A stretch of DNA of 56,059 nucleotides from Clostridiales bacterium (GCA_019416455.1 DXXG01000012.1:1-56059); one strand, 5' to 3'. Positions 1 to 9,147 are shown, counted from the stretch's first letter. The notes: a model not told the origin generated them from the sequence alone. Translations and numbers: made by a program.

Positions 1-1
1 G

Positions 2-169
2 GACGGCAAGGCGGAAAGCCGCAACACTCTTTCCGTGGCCACCTATTACAAGGATGCTATTATCCCCGCCATGGAAGGCATCCGGGCTGTGGTGGACCAG
101 ATGGAAGTGGACACCTCCGCTGATTTCTGGCCCTATCCCACCTATGGGGACCTTATGTTTAAGGTATAA
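2..169 (+). CDS. glnN: Type III glutamine synthetase, C-terminal fragment
   Basis: The frame is open from the window edge to a TAA at 167-169 and encodes the last 55 residues of a protein that starts outside the window. The end reads WPYPTYGDLMFKV, the characteristic tail of type III (GlnN) glutamine synthetases, preceded by a helix with YYKDAIIPAMEGIR. The family makes glutamine from glutamate and ammonia using ATP, as a large cytoplasmic oligomer. Only the tail is visible, so no catalytic residue can be checked. A terminator hairpin follows about 50 bases downstream. Confidence 0.85.
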   Translation, partial: DGKAESRNTLSVATYYKDAIIPAMEGIRAVVDQMEVDTSADFWPYPTYGDLMFKV

Positions 170-216
170 GGTGCCTATCGAAACCGAGTATAAGCCAAAA
201 CATTTTCCCATACCCG

Positions 217-254
217 AAGGGGCTGCTGTGTTTTGCGGCAGCCCCTTCTTTGTT
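217..254 (+). terminator. Intrinsic terminator after glnN
   Basis: GGGGCTGC at 219-226 pairs with GCAGCCCC at 238-245 and is followed by a T-rich run. It ends the glnN transcript. Confidence 0.8.
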
Positions 255-263
255 TAGATAAAA

Positions 264-300
264 AATGGGAGAGAAAGCAACGCTCTCTCTCCCATTCAAT
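264..300 (-). terminator. Intrinsic terminator after the CmpB-like gene
   Basis: On the minus strand AATGGGAGAGAGAGC pairs with a mirror arm ending in CCCATT and runs into a T tract. It lies directly downstream of the membrane protein gene that ends at 335. Confidence 0.75.
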
Positions 301-334
301 ACTCTACCGGAGCCCTTTGTCCCAGAGAGATTCG

Positions 335-1879
335 TTACTCTTGAGGCAGTTGGGGCAATTCCGGCTTACCCACATATTCCATATGAGGGAAGATAAAGTC
401 CAAATAAGAATCCGGGAAGTAAGTGTCAAAAAACACTTGGACCGGGTTAGTTGCGGGAATATCGTTCACCCGCTCGCTGCGGCGGTACACGGCCCCCACA
501 GACAGGAGAATATCCACTGCCATCAGAATGCTCACCACAATGGTGACGATGCGTCCCGTCTTTTTGGGGATCTTCTGGATCCGTTTGGAAAGGGCGGGGT
601 ACAAGTCCTTCACCCAGATCAATCCCAAAATGCCCCAGAAGAAGGAATACATCAAGTTGGTCCGTCCGCCGATATTCAACGGCGAACCGCTGTACTCCCA
701 GGAGACCGTACCGAACACCGCCTGCTGGGAAAAACTGCACAGATACTCGAAAGCTCCGCCGATAAACATGCTGGCCAAAAAGATCATGATGTCCTTCTGA
801 TTATACAGTCGGGAAAGCACCAAGGTGATGACCACGGCTCCCATACCGTACACCGGGATAAAGGGACCAAACACCAGTCCTACACGCACCTGAAATTCAT
901 GGGTGGTCACTAAGGCATAGAGCGTTTCCAGCACAAAGCCCGCCACGTTGCCGGTGACGAAGATCCAAAACAGTTTGGAATAGCACAGCCCAAAGGCAAA
1001 AGGCCGTTCTTCCCCGGGAGCCAGCCGAGTTTCGTAGGCAGCCCGGGCGTCCTCGTTGCGCTTGCGCATAGCTTCCCAGGAGCGGCGACGCAGCACATCC
1101 ATATTCTGGCGAAACTCTTCCAACTGCTCGTTGTGCTTCAGGACCCGCAGATCCGGGAAAGCTTTCAGCAGACGGCGGCGCAGCCAGTTGTTTTGCAGGT
1201 TCTGCTCGTACTTCTCCTTGAGCCGCACAGCTTCCCGCTGCCAATCTTTTTCCAGAGCCTTTTTCCCTGCCAGACGTCTTTCGTTGAGGGTGGTAGCCCC
1301 CTTGAAAAGATCCTGACCCAGCCGGTCAGACCCCTGACGCAGCTTGCTGGTGACGTATTCCAGATTCCGCAGTTTCCGGTTCAGGCCCACCAAGCCGATG
1401 ACTGTCACCAGGAAATCCGCCAGGAGCAGACCGCCCAAAACTGCCAGCAGGATCCATCCCAAAGGCTGGGGCATCCAGGAGAAAACCCGGTGGGTCCAGG
1501 GCATCAGATACCGGACCACCACAGATCCGGCCACGCCCCACAAGATGCTGAACCTCAGGCATATATAGCCGTTCAGGTTGTGGCGGTGGTCAGAATAATC
1601 CCACCATTTCTGGTGGAACAGTTTCTCAAGCAAAAAGCCGGCCAGCCATTCCAAAGCTGATCCCAGCAGCATGGATCCGATCAGCAGCACCGCCGGATTG
1701 GTCCCGAAGGGCCGCAAAAGGAAATCCATGGTCACTACGCCGATTCCGTAAATGGGACACAAAGGGCCATTTAAAAAGCCCCGGTTCACAAAACGTTTTT
1801 CCTGAATGGCGGCGAAAACCACTTCCCCGCACCACCCTAAAAAGGCAAACAGGAAAAAACTCCAAAGATATGTATACAT
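335..1879 (-). CDS. Duplicated CmpB-like (ABC transporter type IV / DUF1113) membrane protein
   Basis: This encodes a 514-residue polytopic membrane protein. The N-terminal third carries the family signature FLGWCGEVVFAAI, FVNRGFLNGPLCPIYGIGVV and a WWDYS segment. The C-terminal third repeats the pattern (GFVLETLYALV, VRVGLVFGPFIPVYGMGAVV, SWEYSGSPLNI), so the protein is an internal duplication joined by a charged, probably coiled linker of about 130 residues. Members are annotated as putative ABC transporter type IV, but no ATPase lies next to it and the function is unknown. The ATG at 1879 is preferred over the one at 1885 because the GGGG ribosome binding site then sits 7 bases upstream. 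It is probably monocistronic, with its own terminator at 264-300. Confidence 0.75.
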   Translation of the reverse strand: MYTYLWSFFLFAFLGWCGEVVFAAIQEKRFVNRGFLNGPLCPIYGIGVVTMDFLLRPFGTNPAVLLIGSMLLGSALEWLAGFLLEKLFHQKWWDYSDHRHNLNGYICLRFSILWGVAGSVVVRYLMPWTHRVFSWMPQPLGWILLAVLGGLLLADFLVTVIGLVGLNRKLRNLEYVTSKLRQGSDRLGQDLFKGATTLNERRLAGKKALEKDWQREAVRLKEKYEQNLQNNWLRRRLLKAFPDLRVLKHNEQLEEFRQNMDVLRRRSWEAMRKRNEDARAAYETRLAPGEERPFAFGLCYSKLFWIFVTGNVAGFVLETLYALVTTHEFQVRVGLVFGPFIPVYGMGAVVITLVLSRLYNQKDIMIFLASMFIGGAFEYLCSFSQQAVFGTVSWEYSGSPLNIGGRTNLMYSFFWGILGLIWVKDLYPALSKRIQKIPKKTGRIVTIVVSILMAVDILLSVGAVYRRSERVNDIPATNPVQVFFDTYFPDSYLDFIFPHMEYVGKPELPQLPQE

Positions 1880-2037
1880 CCACATTCCCCTATTTCAAAA
1901 AACTTCCCGGAAACCGTCGAAAAACCCCGGGATAAAAACAGTCTAGCAGATCCCACTTTCCTTGTAAAGGGAAAGTAGTCTTTCATCTATATGTGTCCTT
2001 CTCCCTCAATAATCTTTCTTGCTGAAAAACTTCACCG

Positions 2038-3567
2038 TCATCCTTGCTCCGGCGGGAAAGACGCGAACACTTCCGGCAGCATGTCGATGAGATCTGTGGG
2101 TAGCATGGCCCGCCGGGTATATTTCTTGGCGCACAGATCCCCCGCCCTGCCGTGAAGGTACGCCGCCAGCACAGCGGTCTCAAATGGCGGCATCCCTTGA
2201 GCTAGGAAGGCTCCCGCCATGCCTGCCAGCACATCGCCGCTGCCTCCTTTCGCCATACCCGGGTTTCCTGTGGGGTTCACCCCGCACCTGCCGTCAGGAG
2301 AGGCAATCACCGTAGCCGCGCCCTTGAGAGCCACGACGGCTCCCGTCTCCTTGGCCTTCTGCCGAGCAGCCCCCAGCCGGTCCGACTGGATCTCCGGAAT
2401 GGTGTCATCACAGAGCCGAGCCATCTCCCCGGGATGAGGCGTCAGCACCAGGGGCGCGGAGACGCTTTCCAAAAAACCGGGATGTCTCGCCAGGAAATTG
2501 ATGGCGTCCGCGTCGGCCACCAAGGGACGCTGACAGTGGGAAAACACCAGGGGGCACACCAGTTCCGAGCGCTCCCCCAGGCCGCAGCCCATGACCACTG
2601 CGGTGCATCTGCTCAAGGCGTCCAGCAGCAGAGATTCGCTCTCCTCCCGGCGGTTTTCCCAGTCCAGGATGAGGAACACCGCCTGGGGCACCGCTTGGGC
2701 CAGGATGGGATAGAGCCGCTCCTCCACAGCGATCTGCAAAAGCCCCACGCCGCACCGCAAAGCCGCTTTCGCCGCCATGACGCAAGCCCCCGCCATGCCC
2801 CAACTGCCGCACACCAGCAGCAGTTTGCCCATGTCTCCCTTGTTGCTCTGAGGATCCGCGGGAGCAAGCAGCGGGACGGGGAAGGAATCGTCGGTTTCGA
2901 AAAGCCTTGTCTCCGCTCCCTCCACCAAAGCAGCGGGGACCCCCACTTGGCGCACCACCGTCTCTCCGCAGAACTCCTTGGCAGGGTAAGACACGTTGGC
3001 AGGCTTTTTCCCCGTAAAGGTAACGGTCACGTCCGCCCGGAAGGCCCCGGCGCTGACCCGGCCGCTGTCGCATTCCACGCCGCTGGGCAGGTCGGCGGAG
3101 ATCTTCAGGCAGGTGAGGTTTCCGGCGTAGCCCAAAAAATTGGCGGGCACCCCGGAAAGCTCCCCCCGGAAGCTAAACCCGAACACGCAGTCCACGATCA
3201 CGTCTGCGGCGGTCATGGCGGTCTCCGCCTGCTCCCGCTCCTCGGTACCGGAGATCACCCGCACCTGGTCCGGCATCCGGGAAAAGGCTTCCCCTGCCAA
3301 ATCAGTCGTGGGCTCTCCCTGGGTGAGGATCACCGTGCAGGCCATGCCCCGCTGGGCCAGCAGACCGGCGCACACGAAGCCGTCCCCGCCGTTGTTTCCC
3401 TTCCCGCACAGGAGCGCGGCCCGCTTTCCCTGGATGGGACGGCAGCGGCTTTCCACTTCTTGGGCCAGGGCGGCCCCGGCGTTTTCCATCAGCTGGGCCA
3501 GGGTGACCCCGGCTGTAACAGCGGCCATTTCCAGGCGCTGCATCTCATCGCGGCAAAACAGCTTCAT
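2038..3567 (-). CDS. nnr: Bifunctional NAD(P)HX epimerase / ADP-dependent NAD(P)HX dehydratase
   Basis: This cytoplasmic repair enzyme of 509 residues restores hydrated NADH and NADPH. The N-terminal YjeF_N domain (about 1-215) epimerises R- and S-NAD(P)HX and shows the GKGNNGGDGF motif. The C-terminal ribokinase-fold domain (about 225-505) removes water at the cost of ADP and shows LTPHPGEMARL and GGSGDVLAGM. The length matches bacterial Nnr fusions. The frame is open a further 96 codons upstream, but the ATG at 3567 has a strong AAGGAGG just before it, and a longer form would run antisense through the FMN riboswitch. It is probably transcribed alone and is divergent from ribU. Confidence 0.93.
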   Translation of the reverse strand: MKLFCRDEMQRLEMAAVTAGVTLAQLMENAGAALAQEVESRCRPIQGKRAALLCGKGNNGGDGFVCAGLLAQRGMACTVILTQGEPTTDLAGEAFSRMPDQVRVISGTEEREQAETAMTAADVIVDCVFGFSFRGELSGVPANFLGYAGNLTCLKISADLPSGVECDSGRVSAGAFRADVTVTFTGKKPANVSYPAKEFCGETVVRQVGVPAALVEGAETRLFETDDSFPVPLLAPADPQSNKGDMGKLLLVCGSWGMAGACVMAAKAALRCGVGLLQIAVEERLYPILAQAVPQAVFLILDWENRREESESLLLDALSRCTAVVMGCGLGERSELVCPLVFSHCQRPLVADADAINFLARHPGFLESVSAPLVLTPHPGEMARLCDDTIPEIQSDRLGAARQKAKETGAVVALKGAATVIASPDGRCGVNPTGNPGMAKGGSGDVLAGMAGAFLAQGMPPFETAVLAAYLHGRAGDLCAKKYTRRAMLPTDLIDMLPEVFASFPPEQG

Positions 3568-3622
3568 GTTTCTTCCTCCTTGACAGGCACGGATCTCTGT
3601 ATTAAAATGATACCAGCAAATG

Positions 3623-3758
3623 ATCTTCGGGGCAAGGTGCAATTCCTGACCGGCAGTACAGTCTGCGAACGGAGAGGTTTCTCTCCGCCGAACCGGTGAA
3701 ATTCCGGTACCGACGGTGAACCGCGTTTTCCGCGGCAAAGTCCGGATGATAGAAGATT
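3623..3758 (+). promoter_or_regulatory. FMN riboswitch (RFN element)
   Basis: The blocks of the RFN aptamer occur in order: ATCTTCGGGGCA near 3623, GACCGGCAGT, GGTGAAATTCCGGTACCGAC near 3705 and AAAGTCCGGATGATAGAAGA ending near 3757. FMN binding stabilises the aptamer. A terminator hairpin follows at 3801-3837, so control is most likely by transcription termination ahead of the riboflavin importer. Confidence 0.95.
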
Positions 3759-3800
3759 GGGAACAGCTGTTTTTTACCCATTCCAGTTTCATCGCGAAGG

Positions 3801-3837
3801 CCCCGGACCGTCTTTTTGACGGCTCCGGGATTTTTTC
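3801..3837 (+). terminator. Terminator of the FMN riboswitch expression platform
   Basis: CCCGGACCGTC and GACGGCTCCGGG pair around a T loop and are followed by six or more T residues. The hairpin lies between the aptamer and the ribU start. Confidence 0.88.
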
Positions 3838-3896
3838 GCCTTTTTTCCACCCCACCGGTCTTTTGCGAACCTAATTTTTCCGAAAGGGATGGTTCC

Positions 3897-4496
3897 ATGC
3901 AAAAGAAAGTAAACGTAAGAACCCTTGCCATGACCGCCATTCTGGGCGCCATAGCCACCGTGCTGATGTTCTTCAGCTTCAGCATCCCCGTCATCCTCCC
4001 GGGCTTCCTGGCTATGGATTTCTCCGAGCTGCCTGCTCTGATCGCCTCCTTCTCCATGGGGCCGGTCAGCGGGGCCACGGTGTGCCTCATCAAGAACCTG
4101 GTGAATCTGCCCACCACCTCCACCGGCGGCGCCGGCGAACTGTGTAACTTCCTTATGGGCATCACCTTCGTGGTCCCGGCGGGGCTGATCTACAAGTACC
4201 GGAAGGACAGGACCGGCGCACTGGTGGGCTCCCTGGTGGGGGCGGTGGTGATGGCCATTCTCAGCTTTCCCATCAACCTGTTCATCAGCTACCCGGCCTA
4301 CGGCGTGTTTTATAACATGACCACAGACAAGATCATGGCCTTGTACCAGGCCATCCTCCCCTGGGTCAAAACGCTGCCCCAGGCGCTGCTGATTTTCAAC
4401 CTGCCCTTCACCTTCTGCAAGGCTATGTGCAGCGTTCTGCTCACCGCCGCCATCTACAAGCGGATCTCTCCCCTGATCAAGGGCACCATCAAATAA
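3897..4496 (+). CDS. ribU: Riboflavin ECF transporter substrate-binding subunit
   Basis: This is a 199-residue integral membrane S-component that captures riboflavin and works with a shared EcfT/EcfA energising module encoded elsewhere. The N-terminus MQKKVNVRTLAMTAILGA, the FLAMDFSELPALIASFSMGP segment and the GAVVMAILSFPINLF helix are typical of RibU, and five to six membrane helices can be drawn. The FMN riboswitch directly upstream supports the substrate assignment. The ATG at 3897 is chosen because it lies downstream of the riboswitch terminator with GAAAGGG upstream. An in-frame upstream extension to 3816 would start inside the terminator. Confidence 0.93.
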   Translation: MQKKVNVRTLAMTAILGAIATVLMFFSFSIPVILPGFLAMDFSELPALIASFSMGPVSGATVCLIKNLVNLPTTSTGGAGELCNFLMGITFVVPAGLIYKYRKDRTGALVGSLVGAVVMAILSFPINLFISYPAYGVFYNMTTDKIMALYQAILPWVKTLPQALLIFNLPFTFCKAMCSVLLTAAIYKRISPLIKGTIK

Positions 4497-4510
4497 ACGA
4501 ACATAAAAGA

Positions 4511-4547
4511 AAACGGTCAAACCCCTATGGGCTTGACCGTTTTTTGT
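4511..4547. terminator. Bidirectional terminator between ribU and a convergent gene
   Basis: AACGGTCAA pairs with TTGACCGTT and is flanked by A and T runs on both sides. It can serve ribU on the plus strand and the small membrane protein gene on the minus strand. Confidence 0.8.
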
Positions 4548-4550
4548 CCC

Positions 4551-5090
4551 TTAATTTCTGCCGAACTTTTCGAATTTCAAAGGCCGGGGGATAAACTTCT
4601 TGATCCCTTCCAGCAGGTCCTCGTCGGGGTCGAACACCACCAGAGTCTTGCCGGTCTTTTGGCTGCGCACGATCATGTACCAGGAGTCCCGATGGTCGCT
4701 GTACTGGGTGGCGAAGATGCGAGCGTCAAAACTCTGGTTCTTCAGCCGGGCCTCGTTCTGGTTGTACTGGCCGATGTCCTCGGCAGTGCTGCACTCGAAA
4801 GCGGTCATACGCTTCCGGCTGGAACGGTTCATGATCTTATCCACCGCCACATAGCCGTTGGTCAAGCTGTATTCGTACTCCAAAAGCCGCATGGTCAGCA
4901 GCTTATAGCCGCCGAAGCCCGCGCCCATTGCCACCAGTAAGGTAATCATGGGCATGGGCATAATCACCATTCCCACTACGAACCCGGCGAATACCAAAAC
5001 CATCATCGCCACGATGATCCCCACCAGGATCAGCATGTCGGTGGATTCAAATTTCTTTTTTATCATGCGCTCGATAAATACGTCACCCAT
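4551..5090 (-). CDS. Small two-helix membrane protein of unknown function (DUF6106-like)
   Basis: This encodes 179 residues. A short charged N-terminus (MGDVFIERMIKKKFESTD) is followed by two closely spaced membrane helices at about 19-41 and 45-62, then a soluble C-terminal domain of about 115 residues with an FECSTAEDIGQYN segment. It resembles the DUF6106 proteins of Clostridia, but I recall that family only loosely. No catalytic motif is visible. The ribosome binding site is weak (GGATGG). It stands alone, convergent with ribU and divergent from the pheST leader. Confidence 0.65.
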   Translation of the reverse strand: MGDVFIERMIKKKFESTDMLILVGIIVAMMVLVFAGFVVGMVIMPMPMITLLVAMGAGFGGYKLLTMRLLEYEYSLTNGYVAVDKIMNRSSRKRMTAFECSTAEDIGQYNQNEARLKNQSFDARIFATQYSDHRDSWYMIVRSQKTGKTLVVFDPDEDLLEGIKKFIPRPLKFEKFGRN

Positions 5091-5277
5091 TGTTTTGATT
5101 CCATCCTTTCATTGCTCCGCCGCCCGCCAAAAAGCGGTCCGGCGTTCCATGGGATGTATCATACCACAAATTTCTTCAGGATTCAATAAAACTTTTGTGA
5201 ACGAGATAAAAAGAATACGGATCTCTCGAGCCCAGGCTTCCCCCTTCCCTTTTCCCCTATAAAATGCCCCGTCCCTC

Positions 5278-5307
5278 TTGAATTTTCCCGGTCTTTTATG
5301 GTATGAT
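5278..5307 (+). promoter_or_regulatory. Promoter of the pheST T-box transcript
   Basis: TTGAAT at 5278-5283 and TATGAT at 5302-5307 are separated by 18 bases. Transcription would start near 5314, just ahead of the T-box leader. Confidence 0.6.
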
Positions 5308-5313
5308 AGACAA

Positions 5314-5592
5314 AACGCGCGGATGAAAGAAAGTACCCCCGCCCCGCCCGGCCAGAGAGACCGCGTCACCGGCTGAAAGCGTGGTCCTGAGGCAGACGGG
5401 GGGAAGTTCCTTTCGGAGCGGCGGCGCTGAACGGCTGGGTCCTCCGGCCCGGTAGGCGCCGACGGGGAACGGTCCCGTTACAGGCCGGAAAGGGCAGGAG
5501 GCTTTTCTTTGTTAGCAAAGTTTCCCGCTGAATTTGGGTGGTACCGCGAAGAAGTCACTTCGCCCCTTTTTGCTGGGGGCGGAGTTTTTTTG
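5314..5592 (+). promoter_or_regulatory. T-box leader with Phe specifier
   Basis: The leader has a stem I with AGTA and an AGAGAG element, a specifier loop with TTC (Phe) in the GGGAAGTTCCTTTC context near 5403-5416, and the T-box core AATTTGGGTGGTACCGC at 5531-5547. It ends in a terminator (CGCCCC 5561-5566 with the GGGGGC side at 5575-5582, then T residues). Uncharged tRNA-Phe would stabilise the antiterminator and raise pheST transcription. The TTC codon agrees with the downstream genes. Confidence 0.93.
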
Positions 5593-5631
5593 TCCCCAAA
5601 ATCTCCCACAATCAGGAAAGAAGGTCAGTAC

Positions 5632-6660
5632 ATGAAAGAAACCATCGAAGCCCTGCGGCAGCGCTTTGAAAGCGAGCTGCGGGAGGCTCAGAACAGCGAC
5701 ACCGTGGAAAAACTGCGGGTGGCTTACCTGGGCAAAAAAGGTTCCGTCACCGAGCTGCTCAAGGGCCTGAAGGCCGTGGCCGGCGACCAGAAAAAAGAAA
5801 TGGGCCAGCTCATCAACCAGCTGAAGCGTCAGGTGGAAGAGGGCATCGCCCAGCAGGTGGAGACCATCCGGGCCGCCGAGGAAGAGCGGCAGATCGCTTC
5901 CGCCGAACAGTATGACGTCACCCTGCCCGTGGACCAGTCTGAGGGATCTTATCATCCCATCACCCTGGTGCAGCGCCAGCTGGAAGAGATCTTCTCCTCC
6001 ATGGGCTTTACCATTGAGGACTATAAAGAGATCGTCACCGACTACGAGTGCTTTGAGGCGGTGAACATCCCCAAGCATCACCCTGCCCGTGACATGCAGG
6101 ACACCTACTACCTGGACAACGGCCAGCTGCTCAAGACCCACACCTCCGCTGCCCAGAACGCCATCATGAAGAAGTACGGCGCTCCTCTGCGGGCGGTGTT
6201 CCCGGGCCGGTGCTTCCGCAACGAGGCCACCGACGCCTGCCACGAGAACACCTTCTTCCAGATGGAAGGCCTGATGATCGACAAGAACATCTCCATCTCC
6301 AACCTGATCTACTTCATGAAAACCATGCTGTCCGAAGTGTTCGAGCGGGACATCACTGTGCGGCTGCGTCCCGGGTTCTTCCCCTTCGTGGAGCCTGGCT
6401 TCGAGCTGGACATCTCCTGCTTGATCTGCGGCGGCGAGGGCTGCCCCTCCTGCAAGAACTCCGGCTGGCTGGAGCTGTGCCCCTGCGGCATGATCCACCC
6501 CAACGTGCTGAAAATGGGCGGCATCGATCCCGAGGAGTACACCGGCTTTGCCTTTGGTCTGGGCCTGACCCGTCTGGCCATGATGAAGTACGGCATCAAG
6601 GACATCCGGGACCTGAACAGCGGCAGCCTGAAGGCCTTGAGCCAGTTCAAGCACGAATAA
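5632..6660 (+). CDS. pheS: Phenylalanyl-tRNA synthetase alpha subunit
   Basis: This 342-residue class II aminoacyl-tRNA synthetase subunit contributes the catalytic site of the cytoplasmic alpha2-beta2 enzyme that charges tRNA-Phe. An N-terminal coiled-coil arm (about 1-90) is followed by the catalytic core with HPARDMQDTYYL, LLKTHTSAAQ, FPGRCFRNEATDACHE and the motif 3 region GFAFGLGLTRLAMMKYGI. The segment CLICGGEGCPSCKNSGW has cysteines spaced like a zinc knuckle, as in many PheS. The start at 5632 lies after the T-box terminator and behind AGGAAAGAAGG. pheT follows after 18 bases. Confidence 0.97.
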   Translation: MKETIEALRQRFESELREAQNSDTVEKLRVAYLGKKGSVTELLKGLKAVAGDQKKEMGQLINQLKRQVEEGIAQQVETIRAAEEERQIASAEQYDVTLPVDQSEGSYHPITLVQRQLEEIFSSMGFTIEDYKEIVTDYECFEAVNIPKHHPARDMQDTYYLDNGQLLKTHTSAAQNAIMKKYGAPLRAVFPGRCFRNEATDACHENTFFQMEGLMIDKNISISNLIYFMKTMLSEVFERDITVRLRPGFFPFVEPGFELDISCLICGGEGCPSCKNSGWLELCPCGMIHPNVLKMGGIDPEEYTGFAFGLGLTRLAMMKYGIKDIRDLNSGSLKALSQFKHE

Positions 6661-6678
6661 GAGAGGGGGAAGAATACC

Positions 6679-9045
6679 ATGCTGATTTCTATGAACTGGA
6701 TCGGGGATTTCGTAGACCTGTCCGGCCTGGACCTGGAGGCCCTGATCCATCGCTTCACACTCTCCACCGCCGAGGTGGAGGACGTTTACCACATGGGGGA
6801 GAATCTCCGGGACGTGGTCGCCGGCAAGATCCTTTCTGTGGAAAACCATCCTGATTCCAAAAAGCTCCACCTGCTGAAAGTGGACGGCGGCGACAAGATC
6901 TATGATGTGGTCTGCGGCGCCCCCAATGTGCGGGAAGGGCTCATCATCCCCTTCGTGAAGGAAGGGGGCATGGTGGCTGGCCAGGAGATCACCTGCGCCG
7001 CCATCGCCGGGTATGAATCCCACGGCATGTGCTGCTCCGAAAAAGAGCTGGGCATCTCCGAGGACCACTCCGGCCTGATGGAACTGCCCGAGGACACCCC
7101 TGTGGGCACCGACATCTGTGTGCTTTACGCCATCAAGGACACGGTGTTCGAGGTGGACAACAAGTCCCTGACCAACCGTCCCGACCTATGGGGCCACTAC
7201 GGTATCGCCCGGGAGTTTGCCGCTCTTTCCGGTCGGGAGCTCAAGCCCCTGGAGACCGTCTCCCTGGAGGCTTACGACCAGCTGGATCCCATCCAGATCG
7301 ATGTGAAGGACCAGGAGCTTTGCTACCGCTACTCCGGCCTGAAGGTGCGGAACATCCAGAAGAAGGTCAGCCCCGTGGACATGCGGATCCGCCTGTTCTA
7401 CTGCGGAAGCCGGGCCATCAACCTGCTGGCCGACCTGACCAACTACCTGATGCTGGAAATGGGCCAGCCCATGCACGCCTTCGACTGCGCCAAGGTGGAC
7501 CAGATCGAAGTGAAGCGCTTTGAGGCTCCCTTCCAGTTCACCACCCTGGACGGTCAGGAGCGCCATGTGGACGAGAACACCCTGATGATCTGCTGCAAGG
7601 GTGAGCCTGTGGCCATTGCCGGCATCATGGGCGGCCTGGATTCTGAGATCGAGGACGACACCGACAGCCTGCTGCTGGAATCCGCCAACTTTGACGCTGT
7701 CAGCGTGCGGAAGTCCTCCACCCGGCTGGGCCTGCGTACCGACGCTTCCATGCGGTATGAAAAGACCCTGGATCCGGAGATGTGCCCCACCGCCATCGGC
7801 CGGTTCCTGAAGCTGCTGCTGGACATCGACCCCGACGCCCAGGTGATCTCCCGGCTGACGGACGTGTACTGCAAGCGGTATCCCACCGTTTCCCTGGACT
7901 TCGACAAGGCCTATGTGGACCGGTACACCGGCATCGAGATCAGCAACGACCGCATCCTGGAGACCCTCCATGCTCTGGGCTTCGGCGCTGAGTTCGACGG
8001 CAGCCTGTTCCATGTGGAAGTCCCCTCCTGGCGGGCCACCAAGGACGTGACCATCAAGGCGGATATCATCGAGGAAATCACCCGTATCTACGGCTACGAC
8101 AATTTCCAGATCACCACCACCCACAGCGCTCTCTATCCTGAAAAGCGCAGCCCCGGAAATAAAGCCGACAATTTTGCCAAAGATATTCTTGTGCAGCGCT
8201 ATCACCTCCACGAGCTCCACTCCTACATCTGGTTTGACGCCAAGAAGTGCAAGGATCTGGGCATCGCCCTGGAGGAGAACGTGAAGCTGCTCTCCCCCCA
8301 GAGCCCGGACTTGGAAACCCTGCGTACCAACATGGGTCCCACCCTGCTGTCCTTTGTCAACGAGAACAAGTCCTTCGCTCCGGATTTCGGCCTCTACGAG
8401 ATCGGCCGTGTGTGCGAAGGCGTGAAAGAGGACGGCCTGTGCAACGAGCGGAAGAAGCTGGGCATCGCCCTGTACAGCCGCACCCGCAGCGAGAAGGAAC
8501 TGTACCTGGAACTGCTGGAGATCCTCACCGCTCTGGGACGGGACATCAAGCGGGCCCAGTTCACCTTCCAGAACGTGGAGCCCCGCCATGGCTGGCAGCA
8601 TCCCCGGAACACTGCTTCTGTGTCCTTTAATGGCAAGGAATTGGGCTGGATGTGCGCCCTTCATCCCGCAGTTGCCGCCAAGCTGGACAAGAAGGCCGCT
8701 GTGGTCTGCGCCCAGCTGGACATGGACGCTTTCGCCTCCCTGCCCAACACCGATATCGCCTATCGTGAGCCCTCCCGGTTCCCGGGCATCGACATCGACC
8801 TGTCTCTGGTAATGCCTCAGGGCCTGACCTTCGCTCAGCTCACCCCCGCTTGGGAGGACATCGATCCCGACACCCTTACCGGCGTGACTCTGATCGACTC
8901 CTTCCAGCAGAACGGCATGAAGAGCATTACTCTGCGGTTCGCCTTCTCCTCCGGGGAGCGCACCCTCTCCAAGGAAGAGGTCCAGCCCTGGGTGGACGCC
9001 ATCGTGGAAAAGGTGGGCAAAGTGGGCGCTGTCCTCCGTTCTTAA
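6679..9045 (+). CDS. pheT: Phenylalanyl-tRNA synthetase beta subunit
   Basis: This 788-residue partner of PheS has the normal domain order. An EMAP-type tRNA-binding domain lies at about 40-150 (NPDSKKLHLLKVDGG is inside it), followed by the B3/4 editing domain (DVSVRKSSTRLGLRTDASMR-type segment near 340), the B5 domain and a C-terminal ferredoxin-fold anticodon-binding domain (SRFPGIDIDLSLVMP, LRFAFSSGERTLSKEE). The ribosome binding site GAGAGGGGG lies just before the ATG. It is cotranscribed with pheS and controlled by the Phe T-box. Confidence 0.97.
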   Translation: MLISMNWIGDFVDLSGLDLEALIHRFTLSTAEVEDVYHMGENLRDVVAGKILSVENHPDSKKLHLLKVDGGDKIYDVVCGAPNVREGLIIPFVKEGGMVAGQEITCAAIAGYESHGMCCSEKELGISEDHSGLMELPEDTPVGTDICVLYAIKDTVFEVDNKSLTNRPDLWGHYGIAREFAALSGRELKPLETVSLEAYDQLDPIQIDVKDQELCYRYSGLKVRNIQKKVSPVDMRIRLFYCGSRAINLLADLTNYLMLEMGQPMHAFDCAKVDQIEVKRFEAPFQFTTLDGQERHVDENTLMICCKGEPVAIAGIMGGLDSEIEDDTDSLLLESANFDAVSVRKSSTRLGLRTDASMRYEKTLDPEMCPTAIGRFLKLLLDIDPDAQVISRLTDVYCKRYPTVSLDFDKAYVDRYTGIEISNDRILETLHALGFGAEFDGSLFHVEVPSWRATKDVTIKADIIEEITRIYGYDNFQITTTHSALYPEKRSPGNKADNFAKDILVQRYHLHELHSYIWFDAKKCKDLGIALEENVKLLSPQSPDLETLRTNMGPTLLSFVNENKSFAPDFGLYEIGRVCEGVKEDGLCNERKKLGIALYSRTRSEKELYLELLEILTALGRDIKRAQFTFQNVEPRHGWQHPRNTASVSFNGKELGWMCALHPAVAAKLDKKAAVVCAQLDMDAFASLPNTDIAYREPSRFPGIDIDLSLVMPQGLTFAQLTPAWEDIDPDTLTGVTLIDSFQQNGMKSITLRFAFSSGERTLSKEEVQPWVDAIVEKVGKVGAVLRS

Positions 9046-9078
9046 GAGAGCCCTTCTCCCAGGAGGAACAAAAAAGGG

Positions 9079-9107
9079 TTGCAATCCCAGGGTAATTCCT
9101 GTATGAT
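9079..9107 (+). promoter_or_regulatory. Promoter of ireB
   Basis: TTGCAA at 9079-9084 and TATGAT at 9102-9107 are exactly 17 bases apart, in the gap between pheT and ireB. No terminator is visible after pheT, so readthrough into ireB is also possible. Confidence 0.65.
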
Positions 9108-9147
9108 ATAAGGTAGCAGATTTTAGGATGATACGGAGGTGTTCCCC

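Noticed and set aside
3568..3855. N-terminal extension of nnr to give 605 residues
   Set aside because: The extension would run antisense through the FMN riboswitch and its terminator, and a strong ribosome binding site sits at the internal ATG that gives the family's normal length.
5509..5631. N-terminal extension of pheS by 41 codons
   Set aside because: It would begin inside the T-box leader and pass through its terminator, whereas the ATG at 5632 gives the standard PheS start.
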